The translations under genes were made by a program, and so were the position numbers. The notes beneath the pieces are model-generated. The model saw nothing but the letters and a program-made list of their open reading frames with translations, did no database searches and was not told where the DNA came from. A stretch of 18,752 nucleotides of DNA from an uncultured Prevotellaceae bacterium (GTDB lineage Bacteria > Bacteroidota > Bacteroidia > Bacteroidales > Bacteroidaceae): assembly GCA_902775075.1 (NCBI GenBank), contig CACYKX010000067.1, forward strand, positions 1 through 18,752, in the 5' to 3' direction. Every line of letters starts with the position of its first letter. Position 1 is the stretch's first letter. This document shows, one piece after another, positions 6,555-15,161 of the stretch.

Positions 6555-7804
6555 TTATGCTCGCAAGAGTCGTGTCGTATGGTGGCAATGCCGTAAGGTA
6601 CGCTTTGGAGAAAGAGAAGGCAAAAGTGGTCAAGGTAAACCACATGCCGGAAGGTATCGACCCGACCGCCATCTGGTACATGATGAAGCATCATTGCGAA
6701 CTCCATCAGCAGGACAGGACGGTGGGGAGAAAGTTGGAGCGTGAAATGGTCTCGTTTGTAATCTCACCCTCAAAAGAGGAAGCTGCAAACTTCCAGATGA
6801 AGGACTGGCAGAACCTGAGCGATGAAACGTTGGAAGCATTGGATGCCGTCGGACTTATCCCCGAGGGAATGAAGGAGGAAGTCAAGACCAATTTCCGCAA
6901 CTCCATGAATGTGTCTGGCTTGCATTCCGACTCGAAGTCTGGAACGCTGCACCTCCACATGGATTGTTGCCGTGTTGACCTTGACGGGAAAACCAATGAT
7001 GTTCACGATATTCACAAGAGGGCAATGATGGCTGCGGAAATCATCAACATGAGGCATGGTTGGGAACAACCGAAGGAGATACGTGAAATGCGCCATGATG
7101 AGATTAAGGACTTTTGCGAAAACACCCTTCAGAAGATGCAGGAGTTTGACATCAACACATACTTTGACATGCTTCGCAAGAATGGCTATGAGGTGACACC
7201 TCGTTACGATAAGAGCAAGAAACTTGTTGGCTACACCATCGGCAAGAATGCCTCGATATTCAAGGCTTCGGAGATAGGCAGAAGATACATGGTAACACAG
7301 CTCGAAGCCACATGGAAGAAACTCCATCCGAAGCCAGCTCAGGTTAAGATGAAGCCAGCTGCACCTTCCGTTACGTCAAGCAGCCGTCCTGTCCGTCCGA
7401 CTGCCCAGACAGCGACTTCTACCCAGCCCAAGGTTTCGCCAAAAGTGCAGCCCAAGCCAGCACCTTCCTTCACCACATTCAACATTGATACACCTGATGG
7501 CAGCAAGACAGTGAATATTCCGAACACGGTCAAGGACATCTTCTTCAATGATGTTCAGGTTCCAGAAGGGAATGAGCTTGTGACTGTCGAGAACATTTCC
7601 CATGTTGCCATGCTACTCTTTGTAGGGTACATCGATGCCGCCACTTCCATGTCCGAATCTTGCGGAGGTGGTGGCGGTTCCTCTCCTGAATCCGGCTGGA
7701 GAAAGAAGGATGACGAGGACGAACGCATGTTTGCCCATCGTTGCCTCCAGATGGCACATTCTATGTGCAAGCCAAAGTCAGTTAAACGTGGTTTCCATCG
7801 TTAA
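6551..7804 (+). CDS. mobB: MOBP-type relaxase (mobilisation nuclease)
   Basis: A 417-residue relaxase that would nick oriT, stay bound to the 5' end through a tyrosine and pilot the strand through a mating pore. The likely catalytic Tyr is Y17 (GGNAVRYALEKEKA), in the usual N-terminal position. The histidine motif is H124…H134-L-H136 (GTLHLHMDCCRVDLDGKTND), typical of Bacteroidales MobB relaxases. The relaxase domain covers about 1-270. A Pro/Ala/Ser/Thr linker (about 275-325) follows, then a C-terminal part with a Gly run (GGGGGSS) and a basic end. The start at 6551 overlaps the MobC-like stop (ATGA), and M3 is an alternative. No T4SS genes are present, so it must use pores supplied by another element. 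Confidence 0.9.
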   Translation: MIMLARVVSYGGNAVRYALEKEKAKVVKVNHMPEGIDPTAIWYMMKHHCELHQQDRTVGRKLEREMVSFVISPSKEEAANFQMKDWQNLSDETLEALDAVGLIPEGMKEEVKTNFRNSMNVSGLHSDSKSGTLHLHMDCCRVDLDGKTNDVHDIHKRAMMAAEIINMRHGWEQPKEIREMRHDEIKDFCENTLQKMQEFDINTYFDMLRKNGYEVTPRYDKSKKLVGYTIGKNASIFKASEIGRRYMVTQLEATWKKLHPKPAQVKMKPAAPSVTSSSRPVRPTAQTATSTQPKVSPKVQPKPAPSFTTFNIDTPDGSKTVNIPNTVKDIFFNDVQVPEGNELVTVENISHVAMLLFVGYIDAATSMSESCGGGGGSSPESGWRKKDDEDERMFAHRCLQMAHSMCKPKSVKRGFHR

Positions 7805-7815
7805 ATCAATTCCAT

Positions 7816-8415
7816 ATGTCAATTAAGAAAAGTAAGAACAGACTGGACAAGCCCGACTTCGATGAAATAATGAGCGAGGTCGAAGAGGACATTCAGGAAC
7901 AGGATGCCGAACAGGATATTGTTGACCGTGTCCCAGAATTGAAGCGATTGTCTGGTGACATCGACAAGGCAACCAATACTTGGGTGAATGCCACTCTCGA
8001 ACTGGAATCGGCTATTCAGCAGTATCAACGTGCCGAGAGGAAACTAGACTCTACTGTTACAGACATCCGTGGCAAGGTTGATACCATCAATACGCATATT
8101 GACAAAGTTCTTGAAGACGCACCAACAAAACTGAAAGTCTCAGTGAATGTTGCTAATGCTGACTGGCAGAAGATGCAAGACCTGTTTGACCAGGAGCACA
8201 AATGGATGCTTGCCAAGATGCAAGAACATATCCGTGAAGTCAATGGCATGTTTGTCGAAGAACGCAGAAGGGTTCAGAAACGGTACAAGGAATATGATGG
8301 TTGCTATCTGGGTCATTATGCCCAGTGGTTCTTCTGGTTCTTCTTCATTCTGGGATTCTCGTTGTTCATTTACACAATAGTCATAATGGTTGGCAAATGG
8401 CAAGGCTGGTTTTAA
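7816..8415 (+). CDS. Coiled-coil protein with a C-terminal membrane anchor, mobilisation module
   Basis: A 199-residue protein with an acidic, heptad-rich body (about 10-165, probable coiled coil) and one strong hydrophobic segment near the end (WFFWFFFILGFSLFIYTIVI, about 171-190). It therefore looks anchored in the inner membrane with its coiled coil in the cytoplasm. It starts 11 bp after the relaxase gene, in the same operon. Proteins of this layout are often the third gene of Bacteroidales mob operons. A role in docking the relaxosome to the membrane or to a coupling protein would fit but is inference. No enzymatic motif is visible. It is the last gene before the convergent terminator. 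Confidence 0.78.
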   Translation: MSIKKSKNRLDKPDFDEIMSEVEEDIQEQDAEQDIVDRVPELKRLSGDIDKATNTWVNATLELESAIQQYQRAERKLDSTVTDIRGKVDTINTHIDKVLEDAPTKLKVSVNVANADWQKMQDLFDQEHKWMLAKMQEHIREVNGMFVEERRRVQKRYKEYDGCYLGHYAQWFFWFFFILGFSLFIYTIVIMVGKWQGWF

Positions 8416-8424
8416 TCATCTAAT

Positions 8425-8460
8425 GTTCCCATCATGGGTTGTGGGACTCAATTTGGGAAC
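8425..8460 (+). other. Small inverted repeat competing with the terminator stem
   Basis: GTTCCCA (8425-8431) pairs with TGGGAAC (8454-8460). Its right arm uses the GAAC bases (8457-8460) that extend the adjacent terminator stem, so the two stems compete only at the base of the terminator. It is just downstream of the last mob gene. Confidence 0.4.
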
Positions 8461-8515
8461 AATTAACCCACTGACTATCGGCATTGGTGCTGAAAATCAG
8501 TGGGTTAATTTGTTC
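8457..8515. terminator. Two-way terminator hairpin between convergent operons
   Basis: A perfect 14-bp stem AATTAACCCACTGA (8461-8474) / TCAGTGGGTTAATT (8497-8510) with a 22-nt loop, extendable by GAAC/GTTC (8457-8460 with 8512-8515) past one bulged T. It lies between the ends of the mob operon (stop 8415) and the defence operon (stop 8559), which run toward each other. The A/T-rich stem base suits termination both ways. The 8416-8558 gap holds nothing else that I can identify. Confidence 0.75.
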
Positions 8516-8558
8516 TGTTGTCAATCTTGATAGGATGATTATAAGAATTGAATGAGTA

Positions 8559-9932
8559 TCACACAATGATACCTTTCTCTTCTATCTCTGATTCAGAAGT
8601 AGTAGAAATAATCTTTCCCTGTAACTTTATCGGTTCCTCTAATTGTTTTATATAATTCTTTTGCTTGTTAACCATGTCGAGGAAGTGATTATTACTTTTT
8701 GCAACAAAACAGTCGATAGTCGAATTATCAAGTCCCATAAAATTCAACACACAACACAGAAGAATCTTTCTTAGTTTAAAGTCCAGTTCATACAATTCCT
8801 TCCCTTGAACAACATGAGTCTTTTTACCAGGAGGCAGCAGGTGTGAATAATAATGACGCGAATCAACGATTTTCTGATAATCATCCTCTTCCATTTCTAC
8901 ACACCTAACATCACTAAATTCTGTCACTAAGTTTTCTATTATTTTTCTTAAAGACTCATTGTCTTGTCTAAATCTACAATAGAAGCCTTCTATCGCTTGT
9001 ACTACAATGAGGAAATCAGTGCTGCTGAATACACCATGTCTATTTAGACTATCAACCAAATGTGAACGAATAGGCATTATATCTTCTGTCGCATACCATT
9101 TTTGAAGCACATTAGATAAGTGCGTTTTTATGTCATCATAGGTAAATAGGTAATTGTAGAATTTCTTGTTTGGTTTATAATCTTCTCTAAAGTAATGATG
9201 CATTATTCCTATCTTTTGTTTACGTTCGTCCTCTGTTTCTCGACTTTCATCGTAAACATAGAAACTTTTACATTGTACATGACTTAATGTTGCTATAGAT
9301 AGCATCACCTCAAATTCTTTTACCACATTCAGAATGTATTGAAGACATGTTGGCTCTGTGAAGGAAATAACCAAATCAGTAGATTGAGTCAATTCTGTTG
9401 TCAGCCCCATATCTTCTTGAGAGACACTTATTTGTGAGTCAAATGAGAATTTGATGTTCTCAGTTACTTGTATATCAATGGAAGAGTTGTTATTAAAAGA
9501 AGAGATAAATGCTATCTCCTTTTCCTTTTCATTATACTTACACTGTACTATATTGGGTCTATACCAGAAGGATAGTTCATCAAAAAGGATGCGAGCACTA
9601 TATTTACCCTCTTCCTTCAATGACTTTATATGTTTGCCAATTATCAAAAACTGACAATCATAATGCATAACAGGAAATGGGCAAGATGTATTCTTTGTGG
9701 CAAACGGAAAGTTCTGAAGTAGGGTTATATCTTTATTTTCAGAAGACAACCCCCATATTACTTCTTCCCCTTTCGTTTGATTGAACGAATGTAGCCAATC
9801 GTTAGGCCGGAATTCGCCAATTAAATCCAATTTAGTCTTTCCCAAAGGTTCATGATAAAGCATTCCTGCAATCTTACATTCAGGATTCTCAGGAAGCCAC
9901 CATATTCCTTTTATATCTACATTTTTTATCAT
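8559..9932 (-). CDS. apeA: ApeA-type HEPN anti-phage protein
   Basis: A 457-residue protein. It begins with VDIKGIWWLPENPECKIAGM, the start of the ApeA N-terminal domain (GxWWLPxxPE…GxLxxxxxG). The C-terminal half has a HEPN-type region with the RX4-6H RNase motif at R359-HYYS-H364, followed by a helix (YELDFKLRKILLCCVLNFMG). ApeA proteins are single-gene anti-phage systems, and their HEPN domains are thought to cut RNA and stop infected-cell growth. The visible motif suggests the active site is intact. It is the last gene of the defence operon, 47 bp after the second proline-rich peptide gene. No good promoter is seen in that gap, so it is probably co-transcribed, but an internal promoter cannot be excluded. 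Family assignment is from recalled motifs. Confidence 0.8.
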   Translation of the reverse strand: MIKNVDIKGIWWLPENPECKIAGMLYHEPLGKTKLDLIGEFRPNDWLHSFNQTKGEEVIWGLSSENKDITLLQNFPFATKNTSCPFPVMHYDCQFLIIGKHIKSLKEEGKYSARILFDELSFWYRPNIVQCKYNEKEKEIAFISSFNNNSSIDIQVTENIKFSFDSQISVSQEDMGLTTELTQSTDLVISFTEPTCLQYILNVVKEFEVMLSIATLSHVQCKSFYVYDESRETEDERKQKIGIMHHYFREDYKPNKKFYNYLFTYDDIKTHLSNVLQKWYATEDIMPIRSHLVDSLNRHGVFSSTDFLIVVQAIEGFYCRFRQDNESLRKIIENLVTEFSDVRCVEMEEDDYQKIVDSRHYYSHLLPPGKKTHVVQGKELYELDFKLRKILLCCVLNFMGLDNSTIDCFVAKSNNHFLDMVNKQKNYIKQLEEPIKLQGKIISTTSESEIEEKGIIV

Positions 9933-9979
9933 ATTATTGAAGATATTGTCACACCCTAAGGCTAGGTGTAATTGTTTAT

Positions 9980-10054
9980 TTACTTTTTGGGTGGTGGCGG
10001 TGGGGGCAACTTTGAAACATTCGGCAGCTCCCTCTGATTTGGGTCGTTACTCAT
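9980..10054 (-). CDS. 24-residue proline-tailed micropeptide (copy 2)
   Basis: A 24-codon ORF starting one base after the stop of the preceding micropeptide (TAGTATG). It starts MSNDPNQREL and ends SKLPPPPPPKK, with six prolines just before a Lys-Lys end. The end closely matches that of its neighbour (SKLPPPPPKSK), while the rest is unrelated. Having the same tail in the same position relative to the stop is unlikely by chance and argues that both are translated. Six consecutive prolines would probably need EF-P for smooth translation. Function unknown. It lies between the SLATT-like gene and apeA. Confidence 0.65.
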   Translation of the reverse strand: MSNDPNQRELPNVSKLPPPPPPKK

Positions 10055-10055
10055 A

Positions 10056-10175
10056 CTATTTACTTTTAGGTGGTGGCGGTGGAAGTTTGCTTGTTGGAGT
10101 TTGATGACTTTGTGGGGATGCATCTGGTGGCACACTCGTCACAGTTCCTCTTGGATTTGAATTATTTTTGCTCAT
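10056..10175 (-). CDS. 39-residue proline-tailed micropeptide (copy 1)
   Basis: A 39-codon ORF whose ATG lies inside the end of the SLATT-like gene (14-bp overlap, different frame), so translation is probably coupled. It starts MSKNNSNPRG, is rich in Ser, Thr, Pro and Asn, and ends SKLPPPPPKSK. It has no hydrophobic segment and should be soluble and disordered. Together with copy 2 it forms a tandem pair sharing only the SKLPPPPP-Lys end. Such a tail could bind a partner domain, stall ribosomes, or mark the peptide for sensing. It is too short for routine annotation and I know of no named family. The link to the SLATT-like protein is inferred from overlap. Confidence 0.68.
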   Translation of the reverse strand: MSKNNSNPRGTVTSVPPDASPQSHQTPTSKLPPPPPKSK

Positions 10176-10665
10176 AAAATTTTTGAATTAAATAATCATC
10201 TGCCTGGTCTTGAATCATTTTATCCTCTTCTTTGCTCAAAGAGTGAATCAATTTATTCATCAAGGTTTCCTTCTCTGGCGATTTCTTTAACACTTTCGAA
10301 AGTTCTCTGCTTAACGAAGACTCGTCTGGTGATTCTGTATTTTCGTGTGAGTTCCAAAGCCCTTCGACTTTTTGCAATGTTTCCCCGAAGTAGATAGCAA
10401 GCCCATCAATCTTTGACAACTCTTCTTCTGACTGGCACACAGCAGGGATAAAGCTTTTTATAACTTCCAATACAGATGCCGCAATGGTTGTAATAAATGC
10501 ACACCAATGCGAAATGAAGAAGGTCGGTGCGCCAATTGCCGCCACACCGATTATCCACATATTATAGTTCCTGTTGAACTTTCGTTTCTTATCAACATAA
10601 TAGAGGCAACTAAGCTGATAGGTCTTAGCCTTCTTCATTTCTTCCCAAATCTCTTGTCTTACCAT
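10162..10665 (-). CDS. SLATT-like two-transmembrane protein, probable effector
   Basis: A 167-residue protein with an N-terminal helical part (about 1-33, charged), two closely spaced hydrophobic segments (about 37-53 WIIGVAAIGAPTFFIS and about 55-75 CAFITTIAASVLEVIKSFI), and a long charged helical C-terminus. This layout (short helix, TM pair, cytoplasmic helix) is that of SLATT-domain proteins, which are linked to prokaryotic conflict systems and predicted to form pores that harm the cell when triggered. It follows res after 11 bp, in the same operon, and its end overlaps the first micropeptide gene. The fold is inferred from pattern, and membership in SLATT needs a profile search. Other two-TM families are possible. 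Confidence 0.55.
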   Translation of the reverse strand: MVRQEIWEEMKKAKTYQLSCLYYVDKKRKFNRNYNMWIIGVAAIGAPTFFISHWCAFITTIAASVLEVIKSFIPAVCQSEEELSKIDGLAIYFGETLQKVEGLWNSHENTESPDESSLSRELSKVLKKSPEKETLMNKLIHSLSKEEDKMIQDQADDYLIQKFYEQK

Positions 10666-10676
10666 TGAGCTAGTGT

Positions 10677-13394
10677 TTAAATTCTACCTAAATGAATGAC
10701 ATACATAAAGGAGTAACTACGTTCTACAGAATCGTGAGGTAACAGAACATACTTCCATTGTTTTCCTCCGTGCTGACTATTATATTCTGTAGCGTACTTA
10801 CAATACTCTTCTGCAGCTGCTTTTTTAGATTGAACATCTGCATCATTCACATCTTTAGCTTTTTTGGTTTCAATCATATAGATTGAGTCAGAAGTTTCCA
10901 CAATGAAGTCTGGCTCGTATTTATGCGCTCCGTTTCCCCAATAGATATTGAACTGATTTGTCACTGGACGTAACCATTTCAATACATCTTTGTCGTTTTC
11001 GAGAACAAAGGCAAAATCCTGCTCCGTTGTGCTGTCAAACTTATTCTCGACATAGTATGATTTCATAAATCCTGTGAAGATGTATTTAGATACAGCACTC
11101 TTAGGAGTAATTACTTCTCTGTAGTCTTTCCTTCCATAACCTTCCGTTTCCGTCATGTGTTGTGGTAATATCTCGACAAAAGGAAGTATATTAGGAACTG
11201 CAAAACCATCCGACTCTAACATAATATACTTTACTATCTGATCGTGTATTCTTTGCCCAAGTATTTTCTTGAATTGGTGAATGACACGTGTAATGTCAAC
11301 ATCAGCAGATAATTGACTTTGAACAGCTGTAACTGCTTGCCCACTCAGTTTGAAGAGTAATTCAGAGCATAAATCATAATCAATATCATCGTAGTTTATG
11401 AGTTCGCTGACTAATTGCTCTACAGGATTGCCGAATGCGCCACTTGACTGAGCCTGAATGATTTCATAACTATTATCAACAAGCCCAATACGAACAATTT
11501 CCTCATTAAGGTATGGAAGTGAGAAACCAGATCTTGTATCAAGGTCAAAATCATTGTAAACAATATGAGTTTCACCCTGTTGAATGGTCATACGAGGTAT
11601 CGGTATCACATTTTGAACATAATCCTTTACAACCATTTGCACAACTTTCTCAACTTGTGCAATCTGTTCCTCTGCTTCTTGTTCTGCAAACAAAGTATTG
11701 GCTTCCTTCGCTTTCTGTTTAATGAAAGTAATGGCTGCTTCCTTTACTTTTTCAATATTCTCATTTTGAGTTAGTTGCTGTTGTGAATCAACTTTTGTGT
11801 TGAGTTTAGGCAACACAGCCCAAACAGCCTTTTGGGCATCAATGTTAGCCTGTGACTCCTTTTGTTTCTCAATAGACAAATTTTGAGTCTGTGCTTGTGC
11901 CTGCTGCTGCTGAATTTTCTGCTCTTGTTGTGTTACTGCGGTTACAACTTTTACTTTCTCTTTAGTTGTAGCAGGGTCATATTCAACAAAACTAACTTTA
12001 TTAAGGACAGAATTAGGATCCTTTGCCGCCTCTATTACCTTTTTGAAATTTTCATGTGCTATGACTGTAAGTTTATCAACTTCTGGCTCGCCTGTTCTTC
12101 TGCCACCATAAGGAAGACGAAGACCACGACCTATTGACTGTTCAACCAGGATTGGGGCATCAGCAGCACGTAAAGGTACAATCGTATAGAGATTACTTAC
12201 GTCCCATCCTTCTTTGAGCATGTTAACATGAATTACAACTTCAATCTCATTATCAGGTGTATCGAGAGACATAAAGAGTTCTTCGACCTCCTCATCTTTC
12301 TTTGTGGAACTGTCAATTTGCAAAACTTTTCCTTGATAGCGTCCTTCAAAAAAATTGCTACTCTCAATCCTTTCCTTTGTTTCTTGCGCGTGATTGATAT
12401 TCTTACAGATAACGAGTATAAACGGTCTGACCATCTGGACATTGTTGTTTTTTGCGTACAATTCCAAATGTATCTTTGTCTGCTCATGAATACTAACAGC
12501 ATCCTCCAGTTTTAGAATATCAAGTTCTTCTTCTGTAAGATTCCCCTTCTCGAAGTTCCTTCTGCTTGCTACAGTTGGATTCTTAACATACAAACCGTCT
12601 TCCAAAGCTTGTGCAAGGTTGTATTCATAGACAATGTTTTGGAAAGCCCTTCCATTTTCATCAAAAGGAGTGGCTGTCATTTCAAGACCAAGGACAGGTC
12701 TTAATTCGTTGATAGCTTTCTTGGAAGCATCTGCATGATAACGGTGTGCTTCGTCCATTAAGACAACAAGATCATCAAGCCCTGCCAAGTACTCATAGTA
12801 AGACTGACCAAGATATTCGGAAAGTCGTTTCATCTTTGGTGCTAAAGATTTGCCATCCTTTTTGGTTGTCTTATTGTCTGTGTTAAATTTTGAGATATTG
12901 AAAATGTTAATTTCAATCTCATCCTCATCAAAGATGAGTCGGTTACCCTGCTGATTATAGTTTTCACCGTTTACAATGTAAGGTTGGTGTGTCACAAACT
13001 CAGCAATTCCCTTGAATACATATTTGACATACGAAGAATCTCCAAAATCCTTGTTCAACTTCTGATAAATTGGTAGGTTGGGAGCAAGAATGAAGAAATG
13101 TCGCACCTTATGTTGTAAATACAAATATGTGATGATAGCTGCCATCAATCTTGTTTTGCCAATACCTGTAGCAATAGAGAAAGACAGCGAAGGGAAATCT
13201 CGTTCAAAATCTTTACATTGGGGACAAATGCCTTTAACTTCAGCCAATTTCTTAGCAAGAAAGCCCTGCAAATTATTGACATCCGGCTTCTCCAATGGCA
13301 TAACATCTGTAATTCGTTCTACCATTTCAAGTGCTTCGCCCAAAGGCTTGCGCAATGACAGCCGCTGATTTATATATGAACAGTTTTTATTCAT
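10677..13394 (-). CDS. res: Type III restriction subunit Res (DEAD/DEAH helicase-nuclease)
   Basis: A 905-residue protein with an SF2 helicase core: Walker A ATGIGKT (about 75-81), DEAH (about 214-217), TATPF, and an arginine-finger motif QSIGRGLRLPYGGR (in the 410-440 region). A Gln-rich linker (KIQQQQAQAQTQ) follows. The C-terminal PD-(D/E)xK nuclease is visible as PDFIV…IETK (P828-D829 … E842-T-K844). With Mod it would translocate on DNA and cut near unmethylated sites. The frame is open further upstream (to 13475), but that stretch lies inside mod. The ATG at 13394 comes one base after the mod stop and precedes the conserved start, so I chose it. An ATG at 13406 is an alternative. Length fits the family (about 900-1000). 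Confidence 0.9.
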   Translation of the reverse strand: MNKNCSYINQRLSLRKPLGEALEMVERITDVMPLEKPDVNNLQGFLAKKLAEVKGICPQCKDFERDFPSLSFSIATGIGKTRLMAAIITYLYLQHKVRHFFILAPNLPIYQKLNKDFGDSSYVKYVFKGIAEFVTHQPYIVNGENYNQQGNRLIFDEDEIEINIFNISKFNTDNKTTKKDGKSLAPKMKRLSEYLGQSYYEYLAGLDDLVVLMDEAHRYHADASKKAINELRPVLGLEMTATPFDENGRAFQNIVYEYNLAQALEDGLYVKNPTVASRRNFEKGNLTEEELDILKLEDAVSIHEQTKIHLELYAKNNNVQMVRPFILVICKNINHAQETKERIESSNFFEGRYQGKVLQIDSSTKKDEEVEELFMSLDTPDNEIEVVIHVNMLKEGWDVSNLYTIVPLRAADAPILVEQSIGRGLRLPYGGRRTGEPEVDKLTVIAHENFKKVIEAAKDPNSVLNKVSFVEYDPATTKEKVKVVTAVTQQEQKIQQQQAQAQTQNLSIEKQKESQANIDAQKAVWAVLPKLNTKVDSQQQLTQNENIEKVKEAAITFIKQKAKEANTLFAEQEAEEQIAQVEKVVQMVVKDYVQNVIPIPRMTIQQGETHIVYNDFDLDTRSGFSLPYLNEEIVRIGLVDNSYEIIQAQSSGAFGNPVEQLVSELINYDDIDYDLCSELLFKLSGQAVTAVQSQLSADVDITRVIHQFKKILGQRIHDQIVKYIMLESDGFAVPNILPFVEILPQHMTETEGYGRKDYREVITPKSAVSKYIFTGFMKSYYVENKFDSTTEQDFAFVLENDKDVLKWLRPVTNQFNIYWGNGAHKYEPDFIVETSDSIYMIETKKAKDVNDADVQSKKAAAEEYCKYATEYNSQHGGKQWKYVLLPHDSVERSYSFMYVIHLGRI

Positions 13395-13395
13395 G

Positions 13396-15153
13396 TTAAT
13401 CTTCATTTTCTTCACAATCATCAATCTCGGGGAGAGAAATGATGTTGAGGTTATAATTATTCTTGTCAAACTCACATCTGCCGAGAAGCATCTTTGGAAT
13501 CTTCTTTATGGCGATATTCTTAAATGCAGATTCACACTCTGGCTGGAATGCTTTACAACAAATCAGAAGAGACTCTTCTTCGGTCATTTCGTCATGGATT
13601 TTTTCCAGTGATTGCTTGGTTAAAAATTGAGTTGTTGTGTAGATATAATCATTTTCTGAACTCTTTCCTTGTTTCCAATAGAATTCAGAAGAAGGATCAT
13701 AATCAAACCCTTCATGCTTTGCCATTGCGGCTGCTAGCATATTAGCATTATACTCCTTGTTGATTACAAGCTGACCATGGGAGTCTTTTTGTAAGAGGCT
13801 CGGAGCTAATTCGTAAAACTTGAAACCGCCACCACCTTCCCATTTCTCAGATATGGTGATTCCACCTTGATCCTCACCATCTATAACATGTTGCAAGCGA
13901 GGACAACAATGTGTATATGCTTGATCTCCAAGTTCTATTCCAATATACGTTCTTCCCATTTTATGAGCAACAGCTGCTGTTGTGCCACTACCAAGGAAAC
14001 TGTCAAATACAATATCGCCTGGTTCTGTAGTCATGCTCAATATCTGGCTCACAAGTTTTTCCGGTTTTTTCCCATTTGGGAATGCAACTTGTCCTTCTTT
14101 TGTGAGGTTTTTCATCCAAGCGTTCATGTCCCAATAAGTTCCCTGTAAGTCTTTCTTAAACAACTCTCCATCCTTCACTTCTGCGGTGTCTCTCAACCAT
14201 ACAAACAGACGGCACTTATCACCCTTGTAGAATTGCTCATAGACCTTGCCTTTGTTCTTGCCTGTTTTGGGGATATATTCTATTGAAAGCAAATCCTCTG
14301 TAACCGAATTTTCAGAACGGAAATCTATTATACGGGTACGAATAGAAGTTTGGGCATTTGTGGTCTGGAAAATAGAGATTCCATACTTTTGATAAGCCTC
14401 TTTCTCTGTAATATTGTCACGTTTAGCCATCTGCTTAATCGAAACCATTTCAGGATTACGTCTTGCATAAACCTTAATTTCATTTCCATCACCATCCACT
14501 GTTGAACCGATGTACTCTTTAGTTCCTGGATTTACAAGAACTGTAGTGTATTTCCAACTTTTACCTTCATCAATATATTGTTGAATCAACTCTGACATTT
14601 CCGTATATTCATAAGGTCCATTAAACAAAGGCAAAAGAGAGTAATTCTTGGCATATACAAGAATATACTCACAATTCTTTTTCATGCGTTTGTCTTCACC
14701 GCCACCAGAAGCCCCAGCGATATTTTTCATATTTACAGAAACCATATTGACAAAATTACTTCTGCCAAAGATTTCGTCACAAAGGACTTTCAGATATGCT
14801 TGTTCGTCATCATCTATCTGAATCCACATTGTGCCGTCTTCACGAAGCAACTTGCGTAGAATTTCAAGACGTGAACGCATAAGGTCAAGCCAAATTGAAT
14901 GCTCCAATCCGTCATCATAGAACTCAAAAGCATTGCCAGTATTATATGGAGGGTCAAGATACATACACTTGATGCTATTTGTGTATTTATCCTCCAACGC
15001 TTTTAAAGCAAGAAGGTTATCACCGTGAATAATCATATTCTCGGTATTCTTATCTCCATAACTACGCGAAGGATCCTCGATGAGGATTCTTGGCTCGATA
15101 TGCTCCCTCGGGTCATTTTTGCCGACCCATGTAAGTTCAAGTTTCTGCTGCAT
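13396..15153 (-). CDS. mod: Type III DNA methyltransferase Mod (adenine, beta-type)
   Basis: A 585-residue N6-adenine methyltransferase. The catalytic motif DPPY (67-70, in MYLDPPYNTG) comes before the SAM-binding motif (DSFLGSGTTAAVAH, FLGSGTT at 386-392), which is the beta-class order typical of type III Mod. Between them is a long variable part (about 130-340) that should hold the target recognition domain. The C-terminal tail is acidic (DDCEENED). It would methylate one strand of the host sites and, with Res, recognise foreign ones. It starts 8 bp after the SNF2 helicase gene and ends one base before res, so the three are tightly linked. The recognition sequence cannot be read from the protein. 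Confidence 0.92.
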   Translation of the reverse strand: MQQKLELTWVGKNDPREHIEPRILIEDPSRSYGDKNTENMIIHGDNLLALKALEDKYTNSIKCMYLDPPYNTGNAFEFYDDGLEHSIWLDLMRSRLEILRKLLREDGTMWIQIDDDEQAYLKVLCDEIFGRSNFVNMVSVNMKNIAGASGGGEDKRMKKNCEYILVYAKNYSLLPLFNGPYEYTEMSELIQQYIDEGKSWKYTTVLVNPGTKEYIGSTVDGDGNEIKVYARRNPEMVSIKQMAKRDNITEKEAYQKYGISIFQTTNAQTSIRTRIIDFRSENSVTEDLLSIEYIPKTGKNKGKVYEQFYKGDKCRLFVWLRDTAEVKDGELFKKDLQGTYWDMNAWMKNLTKEGQVAFPNGKKPEKLVSQILSMTTEPGDIVFDSFLGSGTTAAVAHKMGRTYIGIELGDQAYTHCCPRLQHVIDGEDQGGITISEKWEGGGGFKFYELAPSLLQKDSHGQLVINKEYNANMLAAAMAKHEGFDYDPSSEFYWKQGKSSENDYIYTTTQFLTKQSLEKIHDEMTEEESLLICCKAFQPECESAFKNIAIKKIPKMLLGRCEFDKNNYNLNIISLPEIDDCEENED

Positions 15154-15161
15154 ATAATGAG

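Noticed and set aside
9980..10080. The GGTGGTGGCGG repeats as non-coding DNA repeats or a G-rich structure
   Set aside because: On the minus strand they are exactly the in-frame polyproline codons of the two micropeptides, which explains the repeat.
13395..13475. N-terminal extension of Res (27 more residues)
   Set aside because: That stretch codes for the end of Mod in another frame; the ATG one base after the mod stop is the simpler start.
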